Shown here piece after piece: positions 1 to 11,140 of a DNA stretch of 64,000 nucleotides; positions within the stretch are counted from its first letter, which is position 1; each line of letters starts with the position of its first letter. Origin of the DNA: Anaeramoeba flamelloides (Eukaryota > Metamonada > Anaeramoebidae); assembly GCA_027625915.1 (NCBI GenBank), contig JANTQA010000023.1, forward strand, positions 8,804,001 through 8,868,000, written 5' to 3'. The notes under the pieces were generated by a model, which did not search any database, had not been told where the DNA came from, and saw only the letters and a program-made list of their open reading frames with translations. Position numbers and translations under genes: made by a program.

Positions 1-1349
1 TAATGAAAGTTTAAGTTTTTTTCGAAATGTAGAATTAGTTGATTGGAAATTTGGTTTGTTATTAATTTTATGTTTTTTTTAGAGCATGGAAATAATCATC
101 TTTAACTATTTTCATATTCTTCAGAAAACTTAAAAGTTTTCCAAATTTGGTGTTAGTTTTTTAAATTTTTTTTTTTGTTTTTAAAATGATTTTCTACATT
201 CCATGAACAAGGATATTTCCAACTTTATTAAACCCTACTCAAAATTGTTGTTAAAAATATTGGGAACTTAGATCTTGGCTTTGAAATTGAAAAAAAAAAA
301 CAAATGTTTATCAATTTTTTTACAAGTTGAGTTGCTTTTGTTTATCGTTTTAAGGAAACAGAATTGAAAATCCCAATAATTTTAAAAATGAAATTCAAAA
401 AACGATGTAAATCAATTCAAAGTCGAACAAATAATTAAAAGTAAGGTATTTTAAGTGCTTTTCCTTTCTAAAAAAAGAGTTTAATTTTTTTTTTTTTTTT
501 TGCAAAAAGATTATTTGTAAGAAAACCACGAAAAAAAAACTTTAAAATTCTTAGTATGTTTTTTAAACATTTCCTCATTTTAACACAATTCTCATTTTTT
601 CCACTTTAAAAAAATGAAACTTTTTATTTTTCGATCAAAGCGCTAATTTGTTAATCAAATAATTTTTTATATTAGAATTTGTAAATTAAAAAAAAAAATA
701 GGAAAATAAAAGTGCTAATTTATTCCTCAAATAATTATTTATTTTAAATTTTGTAAAAATAAAAAAAAAAAATATGATAAAAAGCCTTTAAAAAAATCGA
801 AAACCCCCATTAAAATAACTTTTAATTTAGTAGACTTATTCATTAATTTTGAATTTTATTTTAACCAAATCAAAAAAATAAAAAATCCAAACTTTCAAAA
901 CCAATTTTTTTTTCTCTTTAATTCCTCTAGGGTGTTTCAACCCAAAAAACCTTTTGTTAAATAATCATTTTAGTTAAAGTTGAAAAAAAAAAAAAAAAAA
1001 ATCTTGATTTGAAAAAAATTAGTACTTTTTCATTTTTTGGGGATAATGAATAATAGAGAAATCTGATCCAACAAAACTAATTTCAAAAATCAGTTTTTAT
1101 GCTAATACTAGATTTGAATTTAAAAGAGTAAAAAGTTGTCCTTCCATCTTCTTGGAATTTATGAAAGGAATTTTTTATTTTTGATCTCGTTTTGATTTAA
1201 AAACTAACTATTATTATGAAATCAATTACCTTATATTTTTTAAGAGGGGGGCATAAGTGTACAACACATTTAAACCAAAAGATTAAAAAATGAAATAAAA
1301 AAACCATCTTCCAATTAAAAATTAAATCCCATAATTTAAACATACGATT
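1..1349. other. gene-free A+T-rich stretch
   Basis: No convincing coding signal was found on either strand. The stretch consists of A/T homopolymer runs and short A+T-rich words. It ends where a LINE remnant starts. Confidence 0.5.
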
Positions 1350-1570
1350 TTTATTTTCTATGGAATTGCCCAGCCTATGAAAATAATCGTAAAACCTGGA
1401 TATCTGAATTAAAAAAAAATAATATTTTTGATATATTTGAAAAAAAAAAATAATATTTTTAATATTATTCGAAAAAAAGATTCAATATATTTATTATCTC
1501 TAGTGGGTAATAACTTTATTTTTGAGTCTTTAAAACAATTTTTAAATAAAAATTTAAGGATTTGGTGAAG
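1350..1570 (+). mobile_element. LINE 3' remnant (C-terminal end of RT ORF)
   Basis: Read in the forward frame from about 1357, this gives FLWNCPAYENNRKTWISELK, followed after a low-complexity gap by LLSLVGNNFIFESLKQFLNK. This is almost the same as the C-terminal end of the LINE at 45821-48059 (FLWNCSAYENNRKIWISELK). By eye the DNA identity is about 90% in the best block. Only the last roughly 70 codons are present, so this is a 5'-truncated copy of the same family. It runs directly into a hairpin-repeat cluster at 1571, after the words AAGTGCTGTAGAGTGCCTAGG. Confidence 0.8.
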
Positions 1571-1850
1571 TGCTGTAGAGTGCCTAGGTTTTCTGTTTTA
1601 TTTCTGAAGTAAAAAAAACCTAACGAAAACCTATTGATTTTCCAAATAAACAGAAAAATCAAGAAAAGCTAACGGTGCTTTTCCAGAATTTAAGATAATT
1701 GAGTTAAATCTTTGATTTTACACTATTCTTTTGAATTCTGGAAAAGCTAAACGTTTTTTTTTTAATTTTAGAAATTAAACCAAAAATTTCAAAAATTTTC
1801 TTTTTATTTCTCAAATTAAAAAAAAAACAACGGAAAAAAAGAGGAATCAA
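1571..1850. repeat. hairpin-repeat cluster C1
   Basis: Consecutive short palindromes lie here. One at about 1588-1660 is of the type GGTTTTCTGTTTTATTTCTG. One at about 1677-1750 opens with GCTTTTCCAGAATTTAAG and closes with GAATTCTGGAAAAGC. One at about 1755-1840 is of the GGTTTTTTTTA type, centred on AAAATTT. CCTAACG or CTAACGG sits at the junctions. The same modules recur in seven other places in the window. Confidence 0.7.
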
Positions 1851-2086
1851 CAATCCCTTCCTTAAATAAGAATAAAAAACTAAAACTAAAAAATACGATT
1901 TTTTCTAGTTTTTTTTAAGGTTTATAACTGAAGGTAACAAAAAAGAATGAAACTAATATTTTCTGAATCTATTTTTTTTTTTTTTCTCTATATTTTTTTT
2001 ATAATTTTAATTGTGTTTTTATGTTCTGTTTCTCGTTTTATTATTAAATTTCATTTTATTCAACCTTTTTAAAAACTAACTATTAG

Positions 2087-5000
2087 CCCGAACCAAAATC
2101 TTTTAATTCTGCTTTAAAAAACACAGCAGTTGAAGTGTTTGAAGAACTTGGATATGAGGTTAAAGTATCAGATTTATATGAAATGAATTTTAAAGCAATT
2201 GCAGATCGTAATGATTTCACAGAAATTTCCAATAACGAAAAATTGGTTTATCAAATGGAACAAAAAAAAGGAAAATTAACACAAGACATTCTTGCTGAAC
2301 ATGAAAAAATTGAATGGGCGGATTTAATTATTTTTCAATTTCCATTATGGTGGTTTACAGTAATAATTTTTTTTTTTTTGTATTTTTTCGTTTTAAAATT
2401 TGTTATTAATTTTATTATTTTTGAATTACAATAAATTTTTTTCTCTCTCTCTCAATTAATTAATATTTTATTAGGTTCCTGCTATTATGAAAGGATATTT
2501 CGATCGGTAAAAATTTTTTAATCTTTAAAAAAAAACACCAACTTTTAAATTTATTTTATACACTTCACAACTCTTTGTTTTTGATTTATTTTAATTTTTG
2601 TGAGGTGGATTGATTTGGAATTAAAGTCTGTGATGTTAATGAAAGATGCACTTATTTTTATACTTGGCTTTGTAAAGTTAATATCTTTTTATTCAATGTT
2701 TTTTCAATAAAGAAAAATACAAAAATATCTAAAAAAAACTCAAAAATTTCGAATTTTTTTTTTTTAAAATTGAGTCTCTATTTCTTTTTGTGATTTTTAT
2801 GATTTCTGTGTTGAAAAAAATTACAAAGAATGTAAAAAATCATTTTTTGGGAAAATGGATTTTTGAAAACCTTGCTTCATTCAAAGTATGTTAGCTTTTC
2901 CGAGAATTTAAAAGAATTGAATAAAATCTTTGATTTGATGCCATTCTTTAAAATTCTGGAAAAACAAATGGCTATTTTTTAAATTTGATCACACAAATAT
3001 TATTATTTTTTTTTTATTGATTATATCTATCTTTATTGTATTGATTTGGAAACAATCACTTTGATATGATTCGAATTTGTCCTGTAAGAACGAAACAAAT
3101 GATATTGTTCCAAGTAATATAAGGTGATATTATGAAGTTCGAATAATGATGATTAATACCATAGCACTTTGAACAATATCAATTTTTGAGTCTAAAAGGG
3201 GATACCAAAACGAGGAATTATAAATAGGGATTTTTGAGCAAATGACACAATATGAGTTGCTATTTATTTTTGGAACTCAGGATCTAACTCGACACAATAA
3301 CAAACAAAGAACAAAAACAGACTAATAAAAACAAAAAAAAAAAACTAATTTACTTATTTTTTAATGATACTTTGAAGAACTTGTTCTTCAGAGGATCTAT
3401 TTTCTTTTTGAGTCAATGAAAACATTGAAGTTAAATTTTTCATTTTCTCAATTAGAAGACAAAACTTGGTTTGAAATTCCCCAGAGACAAACCAAATCAT
3501 CCAACTTTCCAATATTCTCTTTTTCCTGTTTTATTCCACGTTTGTTAAGAAACATCCGAAACGATCAATATAACATCCTGTATATATACTGAGTGTTCTT
3601 AAGATTGAAAAATTTTGAATATTCCTCATAAATTAACTTTTTTTTTTTTTTTTTTTTTTTATAAATTATTGAAGAGAAGTGATTCAACAAAATTACCTAC
3701 TGTTTGCTGTTAGGTTTTCCAGAATTTAAAAGAATAAAGTTAAATCTTTGATTTTACTTTATTCTTTTTAATTCTGGAAAACCTAAGCACTTGATGACAC
3801 TTCACATTAGGGTTTTTTTACTTACTGAAATGAAAAGAAAATTTATTAAATTTTCTTTTTACTGTAGTCAAAATAAAGCGTGCAAAAAAATTTAATCCGT
3901 ATTTCAAAATAAAAAGTGTGTTTTTTTGTTATAGAAGACCTATACATCAACTGAACAAAGAAATTGATAATAAACCCTAATTAAATATGGTATTGATTTG
4001 TAGAAGTTCTATTATTTAAAAAGAAATTCTAAAAATGAAGGATCAAATTAGAAAATTTATCTCAAAAAATATAGTTTATTTTTCATAAAATTTTTATCAA
4101 AAAATAACAAATTCAAAAAAATTGAGATATTACGTAAAATTTTCAACTAATTGCATTGCTAATTTAAATTTTACTGAAAATAACAAGATGTTTACTTTCA
4201 AAATTGATTTGAACTTAGGTATACTATTTGGTAGTAAATTGGATGTTGCATTGGAACAAGAAGAAAAAAAATCACGGATTATATTTCGAAATATGGATTA
4301 TAGTCGTTGTTCACACATTATTTTGATCACTGTATTTCAAAAATTAAAAAAAATCGAGGTACTTATCGGCACTTGACGGAACTTTCTGAAACTATAAATT
4401 TATTTAGAGTTTTTTATCCTAGGTATAATTTAGGCAAGATTATATCTCATAACATAGTATTGCTTTTCTTTAGAAGAAAATTAAAAAGAAAAATTTTATT
4501 TCTCAACAAAGACAAGAAAAAGAGAAAGAAAAGCAAGAAATGAAAAAGATGTGGGCTTTATTGGTAAGGGTTAAGTGCTCTAAAGCTCTTAATCTGTCAA
4601 AGAGAGAGTTTTGAAGTGAATAAATTTGTGACTCCTAATTCAAAGAGTAGTCAAAAGAACCTTTTAATTACAGTCATTAGAAGTATTTTAAACTCAATTT
4701 AGATTAAATATATCCTCTAAATGAAAGAGATGTAAAAAAATAATAAAAAAAAAAGTAAAAACTTCATCGAAAAGTTTTTTTTGCATCCCTGGTGTTGAGT
4801 GGATTGGATGTTGTTTCCTTTAATGCCGAATTTTTTTGGATCGCCACTATGATTTGTTTTAATATAGAGATCTAAATATTTGAACAACTATAGATCAAAT
4901 GAAATAGGCTACTTTATTAAATTTTAATTTAAAACTTTATAGATGTAAAGGTTGAATCTATAAACTGTTGAATTTTTAAGAATTCGAATTGGTTTTCGAA

Positions 5001-6747
5001 ATTTTTTTTTGAGTTGCTTTTTATGTTTTTTTTTTACAAGTTTCCCAAATCTTGTTTTCGCAAAATCTCAGTACAGGATACCAACTCGACAGCAAAATCC
5101 CAGTCTGAGTAATTACTCGACAGAATGTATGTAAAGTTCAATTGGGTTCACTTCAGTTGGTTTCAAATCGCATCAGTTGGATTCAGTTCTCTTCAATTGG
5201 ATTCAGCTCACTTCAGTTGAATTCATTAAAGATCTTATCATGAACAAGTTTAATTTAAGATCTAACCATGAACAAGTCTATCAATTCTTATAATTATTTT
5301 TTTTTTCCTTTTATCCCTCTCTAAACACCTAAAAAAAACAAAAAGAGGAGGAACCTAGAACTCAAACAACTTAAAAAGGGAAATTTGGAAAAGGTAAAAA
5401 GTATAAAAAATCAAAATTAACTTGACTTGAATTTGCACAACAAAATTTTTTTTTTTTGATAAAAAGCAATTTTCTGTTTTTTTTTCTCCTTTCGAAATTC
5501 TTTAAAAATGGTTTCTTTTCTCTTTTTTTTTTAAAAAAAATGAGATATTAGGTTTTCTTTTTTTTAAAAAAAATGATATTTATTTCAATCGAATCAAAAC
5601 CAAAAAAACAATGTCTGGATTTCTACATTGTTTTTAACAAAAAAATGGATTTTCATTCAATTTCTACCCTTTACGGGAAAAATAAAGGACTTTTTTTTTG
5701 TCTTTTATTTGAATAAATAATTTGGTTCCCGTAACCAAATTATTTTTTCAATTGGTCAAATATTTGAGACATGCTATCTTTTCGGATTTATGAGATAAAA
5801 AATCTCACAAAAAAAATTCGTTAAACTCCGCTAAAATAACTTTCAATAACATTTTTAAAGTTAAATTTAAACATAAAATACTTCTTATTTTACTCAACTA
5901 GAATCGAAAATAAGAAGATCCAAAAATTTTCAAACTTTGCCAAATAATTCAATGAGTTCCCAAAATCTTTCCATAGTAGCTTAATACTATCTTAAACTTT
6001 TTAGAGTTCTAACCCCTTTCTTATCGGTAGTTATTAACAATTATTTACTTAAAATTTCACAAATAAAAAGTTTGGGTTTTAAAAAAAAATAATTAGCTAT
6101 TTTCTCTATTTTTCTTCCTCCTCTTATTTTATTCTAATAAATTCTTCTTAATTTACTCCATTCTTTAAATAACTAAACAAAAATGATCTTTTAAAAATCG
6201 TTTTTTTTTGTTACAAAAGTTGTTTGTTTCAAATTTTTTTTGAGAATGAATCGAATTTAATTTTTAATTTTTTTTATTTTATATTGCTTTCTTCTATTTT
6301 AATTTTTTTTTTTTTTAATTTCGAATCAGTGTGTTTACTGTTCCCTTTGCGTATTATTTCCCAAGGTTATATGATAAAGGTGTATTTACGGGGAAGAAAT
6401 GTTTAATTTCTGTTACAACAGGTGGGCTTGATGGTGTTTATTTAACTAGAGGGTTGATGGGCAATGCATCACAAATTTTATATCCACTTATTCATGGTTT
6501 AATTTATTTTTGTGGGTTCCAAGCTTTGTCACCAGAGTATTTTTGGGCGGTTGCACATTCTGAAGAGAAAAGAATAAATTATTTAAAATCTTGGAAAAGA
6601 AGATTAACAAATATTCACAATGAAGAGCCAATCCAATTTAATAAAATTGAAGATTACGAAGATAATGGAAGAGGCGAACTAAAATCTGGCAAAATCACTA
6701 ATTTCCAAATTTTGGGAAAAGATTTTGAAAGAAGAATTCGAAGGAAG

Positions 6748-6778
<31 letters not shown>

Positions 6779-6783
6779 AATAA
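2087..6783 (+). CDS. NQO1: NQO1-like NAD(P)H:quinone oxidoreductase (5' end not located)
   Basis: Flavodoxin-fold FAD enzyme expected to reduce quinones by two electrons in the cytosol. Three exons join in frame: 2087-2359, 2475-2506 and 6330-6783, giving 252 residues plus a missing start. The joined protein follows animal NQO1 along its length: SFNSALKNTAVEVFEELGYE, then DLYEMNF, then FQFPLWWFTVPAIMKGYFDR, then SVTTGGLDGVY, then IYFCGFQALSP. The first visible exon begins with PEPKSFN after an acceptor preceded by ACTAAC, so about ten N-terminal residues (the first beta strand) must lie in an unlocated upstream exon. Of the NQO1 charge-relay pair, the Tyr of GVY is kept, but the position matching His161 is Met (GLMG). 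The C terminus after about residue 215 is a family-atypical tail ending in a Lys/Arg run. The second intron is 3.8 kb and filled with repeats. Family assignment is strong; activity is inferred. Confidence 0.88.
2890..2970. repeat. hairpin repeat C2
   Basis: Single short palindrome: AGCTTTTCCGAGAATTTAAA on the left pairs with AAATTCTGGAAAAAC on the right around a centre near 2930. It is the same module as in cluster C1. Confidence 0.6.
3705..3861. repeat. hairpin-repeat cluster C3
   Basis: One near-perfect palindrome at about 3710-3786 opens TTAGGTTTTCCAGAATTTAA and closes with the complementary TTAATTCTGGAAAACCTAA. It is followed by a spacer with AAGCACTTGATGACACTTCA and a second palindrome centred on AAAATTTATTAAATTTT. 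The second palindrome is cut on its right side by the start of the mariner-like element at 3862. Confidence 0.7.
3862..4345 (+). mobile_element. mariner-like element, left half with short ORF
   Basis: It begins CTGTAGTCAAAATAAAGCGT directly after a TA, and the following 200 bp match the left arm of the elements at 11141 and 39956. The reading frame at 4122-4345 encodes a roughly 70-residue segment with VALEQEEKKSRIIF and CSHIILIT. The copy at 40212 encodes the same segment (VLEQEEKKARIIF, YSHIILIT), so the frame was once coding. I do not recognise the domain. The right part is missing and is replaced by the repeat starting near 4360. Confidence 0.6.
4360..4725 (+). repeat. interspersed repeat R2, left (direct) copy
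   Basis: This block reappears in reverse complement at 7720-8080. Shared words include GGCACTTGACGGAACTT, GGTAAGGGTTAAGTGCTC and TTTGTGACTCCTAATTCAAA. No convincing protein is encoded; the Lys-rich frame across 4400-4540 is not kept in the other copy. The nature of the repeat is unknown. Confidence 0.65.
5130..5285 (+). repeat. minisatellite of about 21 bp units
   Basis: Four to five imperfect units of the type TTGGATTCAGCTCACTTCAG run from about 5138 to 5225. Two units containing AAGATCTTATCATGAACAAG follow. It sits in the large intron of the NQO1-like gene. Confidence 0.65.
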
Positions 6784-7719
6784 TAATCACCATTGACGGT
6801 TTTCTTGAACTATAATATAATATAGATTAGAAAATAATACGATGGCTATTTTTTGAATAATTCTTTATATGGTTATTCTTTATTTGAATCTTTCGTTCTT
6901 CTTTCTTCTTTTTATATTTTTTATTTATCAATTTGATTATTTTTAATTTTTTACTATAATTAAAAGGTTAATCTTTAATAAAAAGCTCTATCAATAAATA
7001 AAATAAATATTTTTAATCTTTAAATATTTTCTTAACATTTTATTCAATTTATTCTACCATTTCTCTCCAGATGCTGTTCTTTTGGAAATAATCCCTATTA
7101 TTTGAATTGTTATCGTTAATAAATAGAACTCTTTCCAACCATTAAAGTATTACATATTTTTGTATTTTAAGAAAATAAACTATATTTGTTTTTTTAACCC
7201 TGCGTTAATTGTTTTTTAATGTTACACCAATTAGAATATTTTTTAATATTTTTACATTTCGTTTCGTTGAGTTTCCTTTTTTTTCTCTTAAAATGAATTT
7301 GATTTTTTTGAATCTTTATTGTTTTTTTTAGATAGAATTAAACAGTTGAGAAAAGTAATTAAATAACTGTTTGATTCGAATTTATAGGCATTATATTGAA
7401 GAAGAGAAATGGTGGTAATTTAGTTTCTTATAAGTTGCGATTCTATTGCGTTGTATTTTAACTTTTTATATGTACAGTACCAATGAATTTTACTGTGATC
7501 AGTCTCTTTCAAGGGTGGTGTTACAGTAAACATGTTGTAAGGTGTTTATCATTTTGAAATTTATGATTTAATTAACATAAAATGAAAAAAAAAGAAAAAA
7601 ACAATCTTCTAACACCCATGTTACAAAATACAACTTTATTATTAATTTTTACTTTTTTTATTTTTTTAATCCTCTCTTTTATTTTTCCTTTCTTTTTATT
7701 ACTCAGATTTTTTTCCAGA
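6784..7719. other. 3' flank of the NQO1-like gene, no gene seen
   Basis: A+T-rich flank with several AATAAA-like words. No ORF, RNA gene or repeat family was recognised. Confidence 0.4.
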
Positions 7720-8080
7720 AAACTAAATTAAGTATAAAATGCTTCGAATGACTGATATTAAAAAGTTCTTTTGACTACTATTTGAATTAGGAGTCACAAA
7801 TTTAGTCACTTCAAAACTCCCTCTTGAACAGATTAAGAGCTCTTGAGCACTTAACCCTTACCAATAATAATATTCTTCCCTTTTATTTCATTTGGTTTTC
7901 TTTCTCTTTTTTTTGTCTTTTTTTTAAATATATATATATATATATATTTAATTTTGTTTTTTAAATGAAAGTTATATATTGAATTATAATCTTACCAAAA
8001 TAATAGCTCGAATAAAAAACTATCCGAAATACAATTTTAGTTTTTTCTGGAAGTTCCATCAAGTGCTTTATAGTGCCTAA
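7720..8080 (-). repeat. interspersed repeat R2, right (inverted) copy
   Basis: Reverse-complement copy of 4360-4725, with matching words such as GAATTAGGAGTCACAAATTT and GAGCACTTAACCCTTACCAA. An (AT)n run at about 7930-7948 lies inside it. The last exon of the NQO1-like gene sits between the two copies. Confidence 0.65.
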
Positions 8081-8430
8081 ATTTTTTTGAAATTTTCTTT
8101 TTATTTATTAAAACAAAGAAAAATCCTAATGAGGTTAATTTTAAATTCAAAAGAATAGAGAAAAATCATGAGATTTATTTAAATTCTTTTAAATTTTGGA
8201 AAATTTAAAAGTTATTTTTTTGTTTTTGTTTTGTTTTATTTGTAAAATCTTTTGATTTTAAAATAGGAAGACAACATATGAAATTAAACAGTTTCCAATT
8301 TTTAATTTACGAAGAATTAAGTAAAAACTTTATTTTTCCGTATATTTTTGGATATAAAAAAACCTAACTCCACTTTCCCAGAATTCAAAAGAGCACTAAA
8401 ATCTTATATTGTTCTCTCTTTTTTTAAATT
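8060..8430. repeat. hairpin-repeat cluster C4 (degenerate)
   Basis: Three weakened palindromes of the common modules lie at about 8075-8130, 8145-8212 and 8355-8430. The words CAAGTGCTTTATAGTGCCTA and CCTAAC mark the junctions. The cluster abuts the end of repeat R2. Confidence 0.5.
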
Positions 8431-9864
8431 TATAAAAAAAATAATAATAACAATATGAAGAGGTAATTAATTTCCTTCCTTCAAAATAAAAAAAAAATAA
8501 AATTTTTCATTTTTCATTTTTGACTGAGTACTTTGAGTGAAAGGAGTATATTTTTTTCATTTTTTGTAAATATTATGGTGATCATATTTTTGAATACCAA
8601 TAATATATTCAAATTCAATGTGTTATTAAATCCCACTTAATTTTATATTATCAATTTACTAAGAGAAATATTACCAAAGAGGATACAATTTCTTTTAATA
8701 CAAAGAAAAATGCCCCACTTTTTTAGCAATGTCTCAAAAAAAAATTGAAGAACAAATTATTATCTTGAAGTTTTTTCAGCAGATTTTAATCTAAGATTTT
8801 CAAAAATCAACTTTATAATATATATCTTCACATTTATAATTTTTTGTATATTCAAAAGGAATACTAGAGCAAATATTTATAAAAAAATAATAAAAAGATA
8901 CCAAATCTCAATTTTATGTTTAAATATTAAATTATTTAATCTCATATTTAACCCTACTTTTATTTTTAAAAGTATACTTCTCTATTGATATAAGTTTTTC
9001 CAGCCATTCTAAAAAAGTGGAAAACTTTTTTTTTGATTGTGTAAGAATTATAACTTTAAGCAAGTTTTCAGTCTCAAGAAAGTGAAAACTTTTTTTTAAA
9101 TAAAATGTGCTTTTCTTCCTACTTAACCCCGACTTCTAATAACCACATTTCAAGTTCCACCACCTCACTTTTTTTAAAATACAAATCTCTAAAAAAGTTT
9201 TAATTCTAAAAAAAAAATCATCACTTATTAAAAAAGGATACTTGGATGCTAATATTTTTCTTTTAAGTTTTTTTCCCAATTAATAAATAAAAATTTTTAT
9301 ATCAATTTCAAAAATGAATATTAATAATTACTGTTACACTTAAATTAACAGAGGAAAAATTTTGTCTTAGAGTTATCTAAGGAATTTTAGTTTATTATCT
9401 AAAAATATCATTTCTCAAAGATGTTGTAAAGATCTTTGAGTTTTCTTACAACTTATAAACTATTAGAATATTTTGGAATGTGAACTAAAAATTTTCATTT
9501 TTTAATTGAGAAATAATATTATTATATTTTTTATTGAATTTTCTTCTTCTCTCTTTTTTTTTTATTTTGATAAATCGTTCGTAATTTGCTTCCTTCTATC
9601 GATAAATAAATAAAAATTAAGAATAACTTTGAGATTTTATTAATACCGTTTTGAAAAGAATCAAGAAAAAGATGATTTTTATCATTAACCTTTTTTTTTT
9701 TAGCTTTTTTTACAAAGAAATATAAAATAATGCAATTTTTTGATTTCTTCCAAAAAAAAAAAAAAAAAAAGAAAAAAAGAAAAAAAAAACTTTCTTTTTT
9801 ATTTATTTTTTAAAATATTTGAAAAAGACAAAATTCAAGACTGAAAGTGTTCAATTTTAATAAC
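8431..9864. other. gene-free stretch
   Basis: No ORF or repeat family could be supported. A purine-rich poly-A tract lies at about 9753-9790, close to the 3' end of Spc25. Confidence 0.4.
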
Positions 9865-10981
9865 CTAACAAGTTTCTTTGAATTTTTTTCTCATTGTCCT
9901 AACAAATAATGAAAAATCGTTTGTTTTATTCAAATTATCGACCAATTCTTTTAAAGATTGTAAAATAGGTTCGCATTCCTCGACAATATAACGAGATGTA
10001 CGATCAATTCGGACTGTAAAATAAAATTCTCTCGAGTGGTCTTGTGGATCAATTTGTGTTAAAATGATCCGAAGTTTATTGCCATTCAATCTTTTAAAAT
10101 TCAAGCCAAGCCAAGTTCGGTATTTGTCTAATGTTTCTTGTAATTCTTTTTCTTTTAATTGTTGGATTTGTTCTTTATTTTGGATTACTATAGGAATTAA
10201 AAAGAAAATTTTTTTTCAGTTTTGAAAAGATCAGAGATCCGAAACGATCAGAGCCGATTAGATGAGAGAAGATTAGACTAAAGATGATTATTCAAGGTGA
10301 GTGAAAGGATATGGAATTAAATAAAATAAATCGGAAAAAAGAAAGACAAAGATTTTACCAATTTTTCTTTCTTGTAGAATTGTTCTTTGTTTTTGAATAT
10401 TTTCATTCAATTCAATGTTTTGTTTTAATTTTTCAGTTTTTGTTTTTGAAAGTTTGTTTATTTCTCCTTTTGTTTGTTGGATTTCCTTATTTTCTTTGGT
10501 TTATTATTTGTTTTTTTTTTTTGTGGTGTTTTTGGTGTTTTGTAATTCAATTTTGTATAGATACAAAGATTAATTAAAATCACTATTGGGTATTTTTAGA
10601 TTCAAGAACAAACACAAATAAACGAATACACATACCTTTGTTAATACTCTTTTTTTCGGTTTTCAATTTTTCTTCTTGCTTTTTTAATTGCTGGATTTTT
10701 TCTATTGGAAAAGATCAATTTTTTTTAAATTTTAATTTTTAACGGTTAGACAATAGAGGAGATTTGGTTTGAAAAAAAAAGAAAAAGACTTTTGTTAAAA
10801 ACTCTCAAAACAAACAAAGGTGTTGAATTAAATTCATACTTTTTCCCTCTTTTGGTAAAGACATTCCCTCTTTTTTTAAATTTTCAATCTTTTGGTTTTC
10901 TTCTCTCACCCAATTATCAAATTGCTGTTCGGACTTTAAAATAGAATTTCGTATTTCTTCAATTTGCTTTTGTGGGTTCAT
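9865..10981 (-). CDS. SPC25: kinetochore protein Spc25 (Ndc80 complex)
   Basis: Subunit of the Ndc80 complex, which links kinetochores to spindle microtubules; Spc25 pairs with Spc24. Four exons on the minus strand (10981-10840, 10701-10636, 10493-10359, 10187-9865) join in frame to 221 residues, the usual Spc25 length. All three introns (138, 142 and 171 nt) split a codon after its first base. Residues 1 to about 115 are a heptad-rich coiled coil (KQIEEIRNSILKSEQQ, KEQIQQLKEKELQE). The C-terminal 100 residues match the Spc25 RWD domain: YRTWLGLNF, LTQIDPQDHSREFYF, CEPILQSLKELVDNLN and SLFVRTMRKKF. The first exon starts with an ATG coding MNPQKQIEEI. A foldback DNA element lies about 160 bp upstream of the start codon. 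Confidence 0.93.
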
Positions 10982-11140
10982 ACTTTTTGAAGGTTGATTA
11001 AGAATTTTTATAAAAAATGAAATATTGTAATAATAGAATTCAGGATTATTGATAAATTTATCTATCTAATTTTGGTGAAATTAGACAGTCTTGAAATAGT
11101 GAATATAATGGTTACCGAAAAAGAAAAGAAATAAAATGGA

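Larger units (their letters stand above)
2507..6329 (+). other. large repeat-bearing intron of the NQO1-like gene
   Basis: The donor is CG|GTAAAA and the acceptor is AATCAG|TG; the flanking exons rejoin an Arg codon and the conserved NQO1 alignment across the gap. At 3823 nt the intron is far longer than the 104-171 nt introns of Spc25 and the kinase genes. It holds hairpin clusters C2 and C3, half a mariner-like element, one arm of an inverted repeat and a minisatellite. The remainder, including 3000-3330 (slightly richer in G+C), has no recognisable content. Confidence 0.8.

Noticed and set aside
1571-1850. CRISPR-like array of short repeats
   Set aside because: Units are palindromes of differing types without constant repeats and unique spacers, in a eukaryotic genome.
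3060-3330. possible tRNA or tRNA-derived SINE because of GATTCGAAT and GTTCGAATA words
   Set aside because: No cloverleaf with a matching acceptor stem or A box could be drawn.
4307-4543. Lys-rich 78-codon forward frame
   Set aside because: It spans the junction of two repeats, and the frame is not kept in the inverted copy at 7720-8080.
10311-10577. 88-codon forward Phe/Leu-rich frame
   Set aside because: It overlaps Spc25 exon 3 and its introns on the opposite strand.
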